Both the position numbers and the translations under genes were made by a program. A model generated the notes under the pieces. The model was not told the origin of the DNA and did not search any database. It worked only from the letters and a program-made list of their open reading frames with translations. Source: Nitzschia sp. DOCU1 (Eukaryota > Bacillariophyta > Bacillariophyceae > Bacillariales > Bacillariaceae). Taken from it: DNA of 64,000 nt. Shown here one piece after another: positions 10,384-19,816 of the stretch; within the stretch, counting starts at the first letter, position 1, and the number at the start of each line of letters is the position of its first letter. The stretch covers positions 3,100,001-3,164,000 of the forward strand of contig OX595989.1 in assembly GCA_951394045.1 (NCBI GenBank), in the 5' to 3' direction.

Positions 10384-12714
10384 CTACTTTCGGAGGCCAA
10401 GCTTTCGTTCTTCTCGAATGAGCTTGGACCGCTCCAAAGCCAATGACTTTTTCACTGCATATCGCTTGGCTTGCGATAATGAGGGATTTTCCAGCTGACG
10501 TTCAAACTCCTGAATATTCTTGTGAAACTCCAAAAGTATTCCTTCCGCTTGCAATGCTTCTTCGTCGGCATTCTCGGTTGCAATCTCAGCCGTCGTCGTC
10601 GCTGATGTTATCTCCCGTTGCCCCGCGGTCTTGACGGGACTTTGAGGAAGCTTACTCGTCGGTTTGATTCCGTTTTGGTGCCAGTCTTCCATTTGCATTT
10701 CAGCGGCAGTCTTTTGTTCCACTGTCAAACGATTCATCAGATATGTAAGTTGGTCACTAGTCGGTTTGGCCAAGATTTCGGGACGAACAGAGTGTTGCGG
10801 ATTCCCCTTGAGATCCACACACTTGAGATTGGGGCACTTTTCCTGTAACAATCCAACAATGGACGGTATGCGATGTACATCATTCTGTTGCAACAGCAGC
10901 ATTTCCAGCTTGGGACAGTGTGACCCCAACAGCAGAATCAAGCTTTCGACATCGTCCAAGGAGTTTTCGGACAAGTCCAGTTGAGTAAGCGTCGGTGGTA
11001 GCCAACACCAGTCATCCACCGACGTTAATTTGTTGAAGGATAGATTCAACACTTGCAGATGGGACAATTGCTTCAAGATGCCACCCGACACTCGAGTTAG
11101 GCGATTGCAAGACAGATCCAAATGCGTCAATGTTTCCGCCCACGCAAGTGGTTGTGGTTGCTCGTCTAGTTCCATCAGCGCATTTTTGGCCAAGGATAGC
11201 CTTGTCAAATGACGGCACGACACAAATAACGATCGAGGCAGCGTTCGAAAGGCATTTTGGCACATCGATAGTTCCGTCAAATTCGGAAGTGATTCCAGCA
11301 AGCCGTCTGGAAGGCTTTCCAATCGATGATTGTCCAAGACTAGCTGGCCAGTAATTTCAAAGGCCGTGGTCGGGTTGGCTTGCAGCTCGAGCACAAGCTG
11401 CGTCAGATCCACTGTTCCGGTCTGTCCCGTTCCTTTCAAATAAATCGTTTTATGATTGTGTATCAGCACGTTCAAAGATGACAACATGTTGGTTGGTTTC
11501 ATTGAATGATTGTCAACCGATGCAGGTGCCCGATTCCTCAACTTTTGCAACATGGCTTGGGTACTGGCAATTTCCGACGCTGTAAATGTATAGAGGGGAT
11601 TCCCCGCCAAGATCAAGTGTTGGAGTTGTGGTAAAAAGCCCAATTGGTAGGGTAATGTCTTGAGTTTGTTGGCCGATAGATCCAATCGTCGTAACAAGGT
11701 GCATTGGGAAATCAAAGCCGCATCCAACGTCTCCAAATAATTGTCTTGGAGCAATAATTCTACAAGCGCCGAAGAATTGTCAGTAGAAGAAGAAGACGAA
11801 GACGAAAACATGCCTTGTATGGATACAATGCGGTTGGAGGTCAGATCCAAACGTGTCACCGAGGTTGAAAGGCACGGCATGACGGTCAATCGATTACACG
11901 CCAATAGGACGGTTTGCAGTTGAGTGTGACGTGACAAATCCAGTCGTTCCTGTCCTTGCAACAAGTTGTGCGACAGATCCAGCGTTTGTAATGACAGCAT
12001 TGTATTCAAGGATGGAAAGGATGTTAGTCGATTGTGATGACTTATCAACGATCGCAATCTTGGTAAGGACAAAGTTTGCAGAAGAGTTAGCGTCTCGAGC
12101 TGATTCATGGATAGATCCAAGGATACCAAGTGCTCTAGAGATGCCTCGTTATACTCGAGCGTCTGAATTTGATTCTTGGAAAGATTCAATTCTTGTAAAT
12201 GGGCGGGCAAGACATCCAGTCGAAATTCGTAGAGTTGATTGCCTTCCAAGTCCAAGACTCGTAATTGCCCCAATGACTGCAATTCGACAGTGGCAGCCAC
12301 CAAGCCACAGCGTTTGAATCGCACAACTTGTACTTGTTCATATCTTGTCAGGCGTTCATCCAATGCAGAGCCATGCAAGGCATTATTATCGGAAAAATCC
12401 ACACTAGTCAACGTTTCTTCCGCGTAGACAAATTCTGCAGATGACGTTTTGGAAGACTCCAGAGACAAGTCGACCACAATGCCCGCACGCAAATCAAAGA
12501 ATTCGGCTGCCAGAGGCGATAAAAGTCCCATATTGCAAGCTTGTAACTTGCCAGTAGCTCGAGCTTCCTTGAGCACTAATTCCATGCGTTTTGTGGTTGT
12601 TGTTGGAGTAGTAGTCGACGACGCAATCATGGTGCCGTCGTCGTCATTGCTCTCGTCGGCTAACCCATGAGCTGCCGCAAAGGCTGGATTTAATGGACGT
12701 CGATGAGAGGCCAT
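10384..12714 (-). CDS. Leucine-rich repeat protein, LRRC40-like
   Basis: 776 residues from the first ATG at 12714 (the longer open frame begins with TTG). After an acidic/Thr-rich N-terminus comes the segment LVLKEARATGKLQACNMGL, like the LRRC40 start (lysine-rich helix before the first repeat). Two blocks of LRRs follow (consensus LxxLxLSxNxL), separated by GNPLYTFTASEIAST and then LRNRAP, as in LRRC40, where the block boundary has a similar GNP...I...L..LR.R pattern. The C-terminus is a charged helix (FERQLENPSLSQAKRYAVKKS). No signal peptide or kinase domain. It is a probable cytosolic protein-interaction scaffold. It is divergent from the selenoprotein gene, with about 335 bp between the two starts. 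Confidence 0.8.
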   Translation of the reverse strand: MASHRRPLNPAFAAAHGLADESNDDDGTMIASSTTTPTTTTKRMELVLKEARATGKLQACNMGLLSPLAAEFFDLRAGIVVDLSLESSKTSSAEFVYAEETLTSVDFSDNNALHGSALDERLTRYEQVQVVRFKRCGLVAATVELQSLGQLRVLDLEGNQLYEFRLDVLPAHLQELNLSKNQIQTLEYNEASLEHLVSLDLSMNQLETLTLLQTLSLPRLRSLISHHNRLTSFPSLNTMLSLQTLDLSHNLLQGQERLDLSRHTQLQTVLLACNRLTVMPCLSTSVTRLDLTSNRIVSIQGMFSSSSSSSTDNSSALVELLLQDNYLETLDAALISQCTLLRRLDLSANKLKTLPYQLGFLPQLQHLILAGNPLYTFTASEIASTQAMLQKLRNRAPASVDNHSMKPTNMLSSLNVLIHNHKTIYLKGTGQTGTVDLTQLVLELQANPTTAFEITGQLVLDNHRLESLPDGLLESLPNLTELSMCQNAFRTLPRSLFVSCRHLTRLSLAKNALMELDEQPQPLAWAETLTHLDLSCNRLTRVSGGILKQLSHLQVLNLSFNKLTSVDDWCWLPPTLTQLDLSENSLDDVESLILLLGSHCPKLEMLLLQQNDVHRIPSIVGLLQEKCPNLKCVDLKGNPQHSVRPEILAKPTSDQLTYLMNRLTVEQKTAAEMQMEDWHQNGIKPTSKLPQSPVKTAGQREITSATTTAEIATENADEEALQAEGILLEFHKNIQEFERQLENPSLSQAKRYAVKKSLALERSKLIREERKLGLRK

Positions 12715-13048
12715 GGTAGTTGAATGTACTACTAGTAGTGCTGTTAACGTGCCTTGCTCATCCACTGATGACTCAACATCATCATCCTCATGGTCGCATT
12801 GCGATTTCAAAGCGATGGGAGCGTGTTGAAAGAAATGAGCCTGCGAGCTTTTTCAAATCTCCTCGCGCGAAGAATGAAGGGTGAAGGGTCGAATGGATCG
12901 TTTTCTGCTTCACTTTGTGATTTGACTAGATGGACTCCTTTTCTTTCGATCGATATCTTTCTTTTTGCTTTGAAAATGACCATGACACCTCTCTCGTCTC
13001 GCTAATGCCAGTAGTCTCGTTCTGCTATAACGCATAAACATTCCCAGC
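12715..13048. promoter_or_regulatory. Shared upstream region of the LRR and selenoprotein genes
   Basis: The two start codons face away from each other across 334 bp, so promoters of both genes must lie here. I see no specific motif I could name. Confidence 0.4.
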
Positions 13049-13948
13049 ATGAAACTTGCTTCGTTCTTTGTTCGTTGCCTATTGTATCTGGCAACTGCCA
13101 CAGTTGTCGCTGCCAATAATCCATTTTCTTCCAATGTGGTTGCCTTGACGCCTCAAAATTGGAAAGAACTCGTGGTTGACAATCCCCATGCCGTCTTTGT
13201 CAATATTTGTCGAGTCGGATGAGGATACTGCCAGCAGCTACAACCCGAATGGGAAAAGCTAGCTGGCAAAAGTAAGGGCATGGTCACTATTGCGTATTGG
13301 GATACGCAACAAGCCGGTCGGCCACCCCGGTTACTCGGAGAATTTCAAGGGACACCGACTATCCGTCTCTTCAAACCCAAAAAGAAACAAGCCAAAGTAG
13401 GAAGTGTGGCCGATAAAGTGGTAGTGGACTATCGTCAAGAACGCAAAGTGCAAGAGATGCAACAATTTGTCGAAGATCAAATGACGAATTATGTCGAGCG
13501 TGTGACTTTTCCAGAAGACTACCGCAAAGCACAAGACAAGGCACAAAAGTATGGATTAGCCCAAGCTGTGTTTTTTACCAGCAAACCCAAAACGACGGCC
13601 TTGTTGAAGTACTTGTCGACGGAATTTCGACGACGTTTGTTAGTGATTCATGTACCACCCACTACCAAGAATCAACAATTGATGCAAGATTTTGGATTGA
13701 CTACGGACACTATTCCAGCGTTGGTAATCGTCAAACCGTCGAGAGAGCGAGTCGTATACGAGGGGGGTGATTTTTCCAGGCGAAAGGTGGAACGATTCTT
13801 AAAGGAGCATGCGGCTTCCGAACCAGTCTACAAGCCCGTGGTGGTGGCAGATGAGGAAGCCAAGCACGAGACGGCGGAGGAGCAAGTCAAGGCGGACACA
13901 TCCGAAGAACCAGCAACCGAAGGCCAAAAACAACACGTTGAACTCTAA
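13049..13948 (+). CDS. Selenoprotein: PDI/thioredoxin-like, UGYC active site, ER-retained
   Basis: The frame from the ATG at 13049 runs to TAA at 13948 (299 residues) with one in-frame TGA at 13220-13222, codon 58. Residues 1-22 are a signal peptide. The TGA falls at the first Cys of a thioredoxin CxxC site: ICRVG-U-GYCQQLQPEWEKLA, matching the PDI pattern CGHCKKLAPEWEK. Coding sequence is fluent on both sides. No GT-AG intron long enough could remove the TGA. A second thioredoxin-like fold follows (about residues 155-245, including TIPALVIVKP). The last four residues, HVEL, fit an ER-retention signal of the KDEL/HDEL type. A SECIS-like hairpin lies 60 bp after the stop (14010-14056). A plain ORF caller starts it at 13280 and loses the active site. 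The likely role is a thiol-disulfide oxidoreductase in the ER lumen. Sec-containing PDI homologues are known from microalgae. Confidence 0.88.
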
Positions 13949-13999
13949 AACATCCCGATCCAAAAGCACTCCAATGACCAAGTAGCATTTGTTCGTTTG

Positions 14000-14066
14000 T
14001 GCGACCGAATGACGGTGCAGCATTGAGTTTTTCAAAATAAACATGCTGTGCCCGAACGAAAAATGA
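14000..14066 (+). promoter_or_regulatory. SECIS-like hairpin in the 3' UTR of the selenoprotein gene
   Basis: ATGA at 14010-14013 and GA at 14055-14056 can form the non-Watson-Crick quartet of a SECIS element. Between them, GGTGCAGCAT (14015-14024) pairs with ATGCTGTGCC (14044-14053), including two G-U pairs. The apical part GTTT/AAAC (about 14028-14031 and 14039-14042) can form a mini-stem with an A-rich loop, as in type II SECIS. Partial lower-helix pairing exists around CATTTGTTCG and CGAAAAATG. Energy was not computed. Confidence 0.7.
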
Positions 14067-14211
14067 ATGGAGTCGATGATGCATTTTCTGCATTTAGATT
14101 CCATTTTGTTTTGCACAAACGTAATAATCTACAAAGGTCATTTGATGATATGCTACTTTTGACATGTAACGTCTCATGTCTGCTATTAGGTTGTTTGTTG
14201 AGAAAGAAGAT

Positions 14212-16002
14212 TCAAACCTCGTGTCCCATCGTGCCGTGGCGACTTTGGTACTGGTTGTTGGATTGCACTGTATTACTCGAGGCCTCACCAACCGACGCGG
14301 CCGGAACTACATCAAACAGACTTCGTTCCACTATATCCTCGGCCGCACAAGGACAACAAATGCGGACAAATGCTTGCTTGCGCTGGACTGCTTCGCGACC
14401 CTCTGTGATAATGGCTTTGAAATTGCGGAGGGCCGCCTCACTCGCCGATCGGGGCCGGGGAAACAAAAAGGGCCAGGCCCACGAGTGAATGATTTCACTA
14501 CTCAATTCGTCATACATGGTCGAATACAACCGCATCAAGTCCAACTTGTTCACATGCTTGCGTGCCGGTTGACCCGTGGGTGGCTTGAGCATGAGGACCA
14601 TGCGATCCGAGACGGACGAAAAGGCCACCTCAACTTTATACGGCAAGGGGGACGGGCATGCATCCAGGGCTTGGCCCAGCTTGTCCGAGACCAAGGCAAC
14701 ATATTCAGCAGGAATGGTTTCCGTCGAACTCAGGGTCAAGACAATATCTTCCGACAAGCGCTTCAGAACAATAGCGGTCACATCATGTAGCGTCCCACGA
14801 GTGCCCATATCCAACATTTTGCTCACGGCTTGCAAAAAGACGGAAATCAAGGCTGTGACTCCCACAAAGATGGACGAGTACACTTGAACCTCCTCCATGG
14901 CGTTTAGATCGGCTAAGAACACGAGAACCACAATCCCACTCAACAAAGTGAGGAAGATACAGGGCAAGAACAAGAACCAATTGTGAATGGCATGAAGATT
15001 TTGCCCAGCCAGTTTGTGCATGTGACGTTCTTGCTCGATTCCAATGAACAGATTCTTGAGCATGGTAGCAGGATTGGCGTTGACTTGTTGCGAAGTTGAA
15101 AGCGTATGCTGTACCATGTAACGTCGGGTTTGTCGTCGTGACCTTCCGGAGACTACCGAGTGCGGCGCCGTGACAAGGTGGTGACTTGTAGTTTCCATAA
15201 CTTGGCTGTGAGTTTCCGACATGACGGAGGACGATTCTTCTCCCACCGACATGGGAGTGATAGGGGATGACATTTCGTCAATATCTACCTTCTTGCTGTG
15301 GCTGCTGCGGGATGTGGAGGAGCCGGATGGAAAGCTGGTGTTTGCAGCCTTTTCCGTTGGCTGGGACGAGGACGGGGAAGCCATATCTTGATCGCGTTTC
15401 TTGTTCTTCTTGTGTTCTTCCAATCGAGACAGCGATGAGTAGATGTTGAAGGGATAGATAGCTTTGTTGCTACTTCCAGAAGAGCCTCCTTGGCTAAGCT
15501 GGGCCGGTGATGGAGTTTGCTTTTGTTGGTTTGCCAAGGCCTTTCGTATCGCTGCCTCGACTCGATTATCAACTGCAGGGGTATCGCTGCTAGTTGTAGA
15601 GAATGCCGTGAAATCTTCATCGTGCGATATATCCACTGTGCTATCTTTTGATCCCTCAGGCACTACCTCCAGGGTCGAAAAGTCATTTTCAAAAGGCTCA
15701 TCTGTAAAGATATGGTTATTGCTATCAGATCTCGATGACATCATCCTCGGAAAAGCTCCCGTTTCTTCCCAACGCGCCTCATCTTCTTCTTCACCATCGT
15801 CGGACATGCTGTCTGGCGAGAAACACTTGAATACGGTCTTGTTGATTTCGTGGGTCAGAACCCGAGAGACGGGCATGATGGCGAACGAAATTTTGGGACC
15901 AAGATCCAAACTTGTGAAGGATTGCACCTCGATGGATTGACCGCATTGCATGTGCTTCCAACAACCAAAGCCGTGAAACTGGAAGCAACCTATTTTCTCC
16001 AT
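14212..16002 (-). CDS. Two-TM membrane protein, SLATT-like, with long disordered N-terminus
   Basis: 596 residues from the ATG at 16002; the open frame extends to 16116 but starts with GTG. Other possible starts are inside (for example the MSDDGEEEDE Met). The first 300 or so residues are Ser/Thr/Asp-rich and disordered. A helix (about 335-375, LFIGIEQERHMHKLAGQNL) leads into two membrane helices (WFLFLPCIFLTLLSGIVVLVF and VYSSIFVGVTALISVFLQAV), then a long soluble C-terminal part. Two close TM helices framed by helical segments resemble the SLATT layout, known from prokaryotic effector systems and fungi; this is my inference, not a profile hit. It is convergent with the selenoprotein gene. 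Confidence 0.6.
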   Translation of the reverse strand: MEKIGCFQFHGFGCWKHMQCGQSIEVQSFTSLDLGPKISFAIMPVSRVLTHEINKTVFKCFSPDSMSDDGEEEDEARWEETGAFPRMMSSRSDSNNHIFTDEPFENDFSTLEVVPEGSKDSTVDISHDEDFTAFSTTSSDTPAVDNRVEAAIRKALANQQKQTPSPAQLSQGGSSGSSNKAIYPFNIYSSLSRLEEHKKNKKRDQDMASPSSSQPTEKAANTSFPSGSSTSRSSHSKKVDIDEMSSPITPMSVGEESSSVMSETHSQVMETTSHHLVTAPHSVVSGRSRRQTRRYMVQHTLSTSQQVNANPATMLKNLFIGIEQERHMHKLAGQNLHAIHNWFLFLPCIFLTLLSGIVVLVFLADLNAMEEVQVYSSIFVGVTALISVFLQAVSKMLDMGTRGTLHDVTAIVLKRLSEDIVLTLSSTETIPAEYVALVSDKLGQALDACPSPLPYKVEVAFSSVSDRMVLMLKPPTGQPARKHVNKLDLMRLYSTMYDELSSEIIHSWAWPFLFPRPRSASEAALRNFKAIITEGREAVQRKQAFVRICCPCAAEDIVERSLFDVVPAASVGEASSNTVQSNNQYQSRHGTMGHEV

Positions 16003-16309
16003 TGCGGCCAAAAGATGTGCTCCATTCTTATAGGATATTCGTATATGTAGATAGTATTTGATGCCTTTATGACTACTTAGGCAAAATGCAGCGTTGGACC
16101 TGTATGTGGGTGTCACACACCATCATTTTTTGAGTCGCGGTTTCTCTGCTTTTGCTTTTCTACCCACCGACAGCCTTGGTCGTCCTGGTCAAAAATGCAG
16201 CCATCGGATGACAAAAACGAAAGCGACGACGTGTGTTTCGTGACAATGGCGTCGGCGGCATCGGTTTGGCACTTGTACGCAAGTGCAATGTTATCGCAAT
16301 CCACGGGCT
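16003..16309. promoter_or_regulatory. Divergent upstream region
   Basis: This stretch separates the starts of the two-TM protein gene (-) and the rhodanese/methyltransferase gene (+). No motif identified. Confidence 0.3.
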
Positions 16310-17446
16310 ATGACATGTCTTACTGCTACTGTTTCGAGAGCCCATCGATACGTTGCGAAAATCGCGCTCCGGCGATCAATGTCATCTGATGATCTAGTCG
16401 GCGATAACCCCGTGACCTTGGAGACTCTTCGAGTGGCGTCGCCTCGAGATTGGTGGTCCAGCTGCACTGGGGGTGATGGAGATACCTCAACCTCAACAAA
16501 GCTGTCTCTGCTGGATCTGAGATCAAGTGACTCATATGAGAAACGACGCCTTGAGCATTCCAAGCTACAAGTGGTTCCATTTCCGGTCAAGAACCTCAAA
16601 GAACGCTCCTTTGAGTTACCAGCGAGGCACGTGGAATTTTCAGTTCTGGTGGAAGAGTTACATGTCAACGACGCGCTGAACTTTTTGCTGGGATCTAAAT
16701 ATTCAACTCGCAAACGACCTGGCAAGCCATGGAAAGTTACAAATATCTTGGTGGATGAACCTAATCTATGGGAGGAGGCGGCAGATTTAGGGCTCTTCGC
16801 CAATGATTCTTCTAGTAGCACTGTGAACGCTAAATTTCCACTGCCACGTCTTTGGCAGCCGGATCCCATGGTGGAGAAGGTTCTTTTGCATCATCTAAAG
16901 AAACGTCAATCTCAGAATGAATCGCTACAAATCTGGGATTTGGCCAGTGGGGCTGGTCGCGATGTCGCTTTTTTGGCAGAAGAACTCTTGGCGTCCGGAA
17001 ACGCCTATCAAGTGCGGGGATTCGATCATCGGTACAATGAAAAAGAAACCAATATTACGCAAGGATTTTGGGAACGGCGTGGTGTCGGTGACCTCACCAA
17101 GTGTATTCAAATGGATTTATCCAATTGGGAATCGGTCACGAGTAGTTTGTCCACCGATAATGTCGCAGCGATCTTTTGCGTACGGTTCTGGATGCCCGAG
17201 TTGGTCTCGGACATTGCCAAATGCCCACAATTGCGACCGGGAACTCTCGTTGGGTTATCGCATTTCTGTAGGCCCTATGACGGTGCGCCTTGGAACTTTG
17301 ATCATCCTAGCGAAAAGACGGTATTGGAGAGAACCCAGCTCTCCGAGCTGTTTTCTTCCCACCAATTTGAGATTTTACACGACGAGATTGCTTTGGACTC
17401 GGATCATGGGAGAACCATGATCCAATTTGTGGCGAAGAAGCAATAG
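16310..17446 (+). CDS. Rhodanese-like domain fused to a SAM-dependent methyltransferase
   Basis: 378 residues from the first ATG (16310). A later Met at 16379 is also possible. The basic N-terminus (VSRAHRYVAKIALRRS) looks like a mitochondrial presequence. Residues about 50-150 resemble a rhodanese domain: LSLLDLRSSDSYEKRRLEHS is motif A, but the usual catalytic Cys loop is absent, so it is probably non-catalytic. Residues about 190-375 are a class I methyltransferase: IWDLASGAGRDVAFLAEEL is motif I, and FDHRY the acidic end of beta 2. The substrate is unknown. It is convergent with the carrier gene. Confidence 0.7.
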   Translation: MTCLTATVSRAHRYVAKIALRRSMSSDDLVGDNPVTLETLRVASPRDWWSSCTGGDGDTSTSTKLSLLDLRSSDSYEKRRLEHSKLQVVPFPVKNLKERSFELPARHVEFSVLVEELHVNDALNFLLGSKYSTRKRPGKPWKVTNILVDEPNLWEEAADLGLFANDSSSSTVNAKFPLPRLWQPDPMVEKVLLHHLKKRQSQNESLQIWDLASGAGRDVAFLAEELLASGNAYQVRGFDHRYNEKETNITQGFWERRGVGDLTKCIQMDLSNWESVTSSLSTDNVAAIFCVRFWMPELVSDIAKCPQLRPGTLVGLSHFCRPYDGAPWNFDHPSEKTVLERTQLSELFSSHQFEILHDEIALDSDHGRTMIQFVAKKQ

Positions 17447-17798
17447 CAGTATCATATTTTTTCTAACTTATCTTCCGATGACCTGGGGTTTGCTTATTTG
17501 TCGTTGGGGAAGTGCGAAACAACCATAATCGCATAAGATCGTTGACATTGCGGAAGAATCTAATGGCGCAACCTTTTCTGTTTTCATCGTAGTAGGAATC
17601 CAGTCGTCGTCGCTGCTGCTAGGTGGTCTTTGTCGTGAAGCCCTATCATATGGTAGCGGTTTCGTTGCGTTGTCCACTACATGGACGGTATTTGGAATCT
17701 GGAATCTAGAATCTAGTCGACGCAAGTGCCAATCCGCCATTGATCCTCTCGAGGTCTTTCGCCTTGCCTTGACACTCGTGCCGCTTCTCGGCAATCGT
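17447..17798. other. Intergenic between convergent genes
   Basis: 3' regions of the methyltransferase fusion (+) and the carrier (-). No gene supported. Confidence 0.4.
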
Positions 17799-19049
17799 CT
17801 AGTAGTCGGAGACACCAAGGAAACTCTTGGACAGCTCAAAGGTTCCAAATCCAATTGCCGAAAATGCTCCCGACCACATCATTCGCGACCCTGCACCAGC
17901 ATACAAACCTCGCCATCCCATTTCTTTGATAACATGACGAAAGCAGTTTTGGACGCCCACCGGGCACGTTCCTGTAGCCAGGCGCGTCTTGATAACATCC
18001 ACTGGTGTCATCATTCCCGACGCCACAGCACCGGCTACGGCGCCAGCCGCGAACAATGCCACGGGCGCTGGAATCATCTGGAGTAGTCTGTTAGTAGGGC
18101 GATCATCACCGGTTGTAACCGTGGATTGGCTCGTCGACCACTTTCGTTTCAATTCTTCGTACAGGACAAATCGAACCATGGCGGAAGGAATGTTTCTCAT
18201 CAACGTGGCCGAGTATCCCGCATACAACCCTCGAACTCCTTTCTGTTGTAAAATTCTCCACAGAACTTGATGCATATTCTCCTCCGAGTAATATTGTAAT
18301 TGCTGTTTCAGCACTTCCTTGGGAACAAAGACCGCCGATGAAATGGTGTTGCCACTTGCAGCGGCCAATCCGTGAATCCACCACTTTGACGAATCTTTGG
18401 ATGAAAATCGTTGCTCCAATGCCCGTTTACTGGATTCGTAGGCTCCAAAATAGAGCGCAGAACTGGGAATGGCACCCAACGCCGCTGGTAGCCAACCACG
18501 ATAGGCTTGGGGCAGTTGCCAGGATGCAGCCGAAGTGGCCGTTGACGGTAATCGGATCAAATGCCACAGGGCTTGTCGGACTGAAGAAAATTTGGCAGGA
18601 TTTGATTGACGTAGGGTCTTGGCAGAGTCCATGGGATACAAGACCGTGGTCCCTGTTGCTCCCGCCAGTCCACCTGCCAATGCTACCCGGCAGTAGTACT
18701 CAAATCCCTTCCAAGTAGTCGTCGTCGAGCTAGACACCACCGACGCTCCGGCACGCCACTGATTGGGCGAGGAGAGACGAGATTTGTGGGCTGCATTAGC
18801 TTTCGACGGCGTTGCTTTTCGTGTAGGCGAAGTATGCCAACGGCAGTGGAATGATCCCATTTGTGCAATGTTCCGGGTAGATGGCGAGGACTCGAGAGAC
18901 TCAACATGAACAGCTGCCCATGACAACTGGATTTGCAGCACCAATAGGAGAAACGAAATGCACAGCTTTCCGAAAGGAACCGCAGTACTTGTGCTGGTCC
19001 TTGTTGACGGCAATTGCCGTATTCTTGAAGTTATCAATGACAGATTCAT
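17799..19049 (-). CDS. Mitochondrial carrier family protein, SAM-carrier-like
   Basis: 416 residues from the ATG at 19049; the open frame further upstream begins with TTG. Three carrier repeats are visible: repeat 1 with YPMDSAKT, repeat 2 with VPKEVLKQQ, and repeat 3 with TPVDVIKTRL, all matching the P-x-[DE]-x-x-[KR] signature. The N-terminal 100 or so residues precede the first repeat: a hydrophobic helix (LCISFLLLVLQIQLSWA) that could be a signal peptide, then a Ser/Lys-rich stretch. Such an N-terminus fits plastid rather than mitochondrial delivery, but no clear AF motif follows. The pattern GGLAGATGTTVLYPMDSAKT recalls the S-adenosylmethionine carriers; the substrate is inferred, not shown. 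Confidence 0.75.
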   Translation of the reverse strand: MNLSLITSRIRQLPSTRTSTSTAVPFGKLCISFLLLVLQIQLSWAAVHVESLESSPSTRNIAQMGSFHCRWHTSPTRKATPSKANAAHKSRLSSPNQWRAGASVVSSSTTTTWKGFEYYCRVALAGGLAGATGTTVLYPMDSAKTLRQSNPAKFSSVRQALWHLIRLPSTATSAASWQLPQAYRGWLPAALGAIPSSALYFGAYESSKRALEQRFSSKDSSKWWIHGLAAASGNTISSAVFVPKEVLKQQLQYYSEENMHQVLWRILQQKGVRGLYAGYSATLMRNIPSAMVRFVLYEELKRKWSTSQSTVTTGDDRPTNRLLQMIPAPVALFAAGAVAGAVASGMMTPVDVIKTRLATGTCPVGVQNCFRHVIKEMGWRGLYAGAGSRMMWSGAFSAIGFGTFELSKSFLGVSDY

Positions 19050-19816
19050 GGTGTTGCGTGTCCCACAGCAATGACAGCAGCAAGGCGCAGCAGTTGCCAC
19101 CTGCCTTCGATTACAGCTAGGCAACCAGCAGCTCAAAGTCTGTCCAGTCGACTAATGGATTGGTTCGATAAAGCCAATCCTGAAGTAAGAAACCAATTGA
19201 CCTGCGGTATGTGAACGCGCCTCTACATCGTCGTTCTTGTGATCTTTCTCACTTTGGCCATGTGGCGGGAGAAAAGATGAATCTTTCTCCCGATTCGATT
19301 CAATAGAGAGGCTCTCACAATGTGGGAGCGGGTTATGAGTCACTGATTCCGATCGAATGGATCCAGTGGTCATGATTTTTCAGGTAAAATGCCGTTTTGG
19401 CATCAACTTACTGTCTGTCCCTCATTCCAGAAATATCAAATCATGCCCCTACCACTGTAAATACCCTGGATTGGCGGTCTCGAGTATGAGCAGAGGCTAG
19501 ACAATCCATATTATCGTACGAGAAGATAACCATTAAAACATGCGTCCTGTTATAAGTTTTATACCGAGAATTTGGCGCTGAAGATGAGAAGGTCGAGCGT
19601 CATGACCCGTATTCCGTCTTCCTCACAAAACTACGAACTTGTCAAATCAGCCATCATAGCGACGACCATCGGATAGATTTGGCAGTTCCCTCTTGTGAAA
19701 GATTGCTCATTGTCGCACTGAACGACTTCCTTTCGCTGCAGTTGTGGTGACGTTACTGCATTAACTCCGAAATCAGACGTCCCATCCGGCTTCCCGTTCT
19801 TGTTTCGTCCGTAGAA
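19050..19816. promoter_or_regulatory. Divergent upstream region of the carrier and Kir copy 1 genes
   Basis: 767 bp with no supported gene; promoters of both genes must lie here. Confidence 0.4.

Noticed and set aside
13200..13240. TGA as a pseudogene-making stop or as part of an intron
   Set aside because: Both flanks are fluent coding sequence, no plausible intron fits, and the stop matches the active-site Cys exactly with a SECIS-like hairpin downstream.
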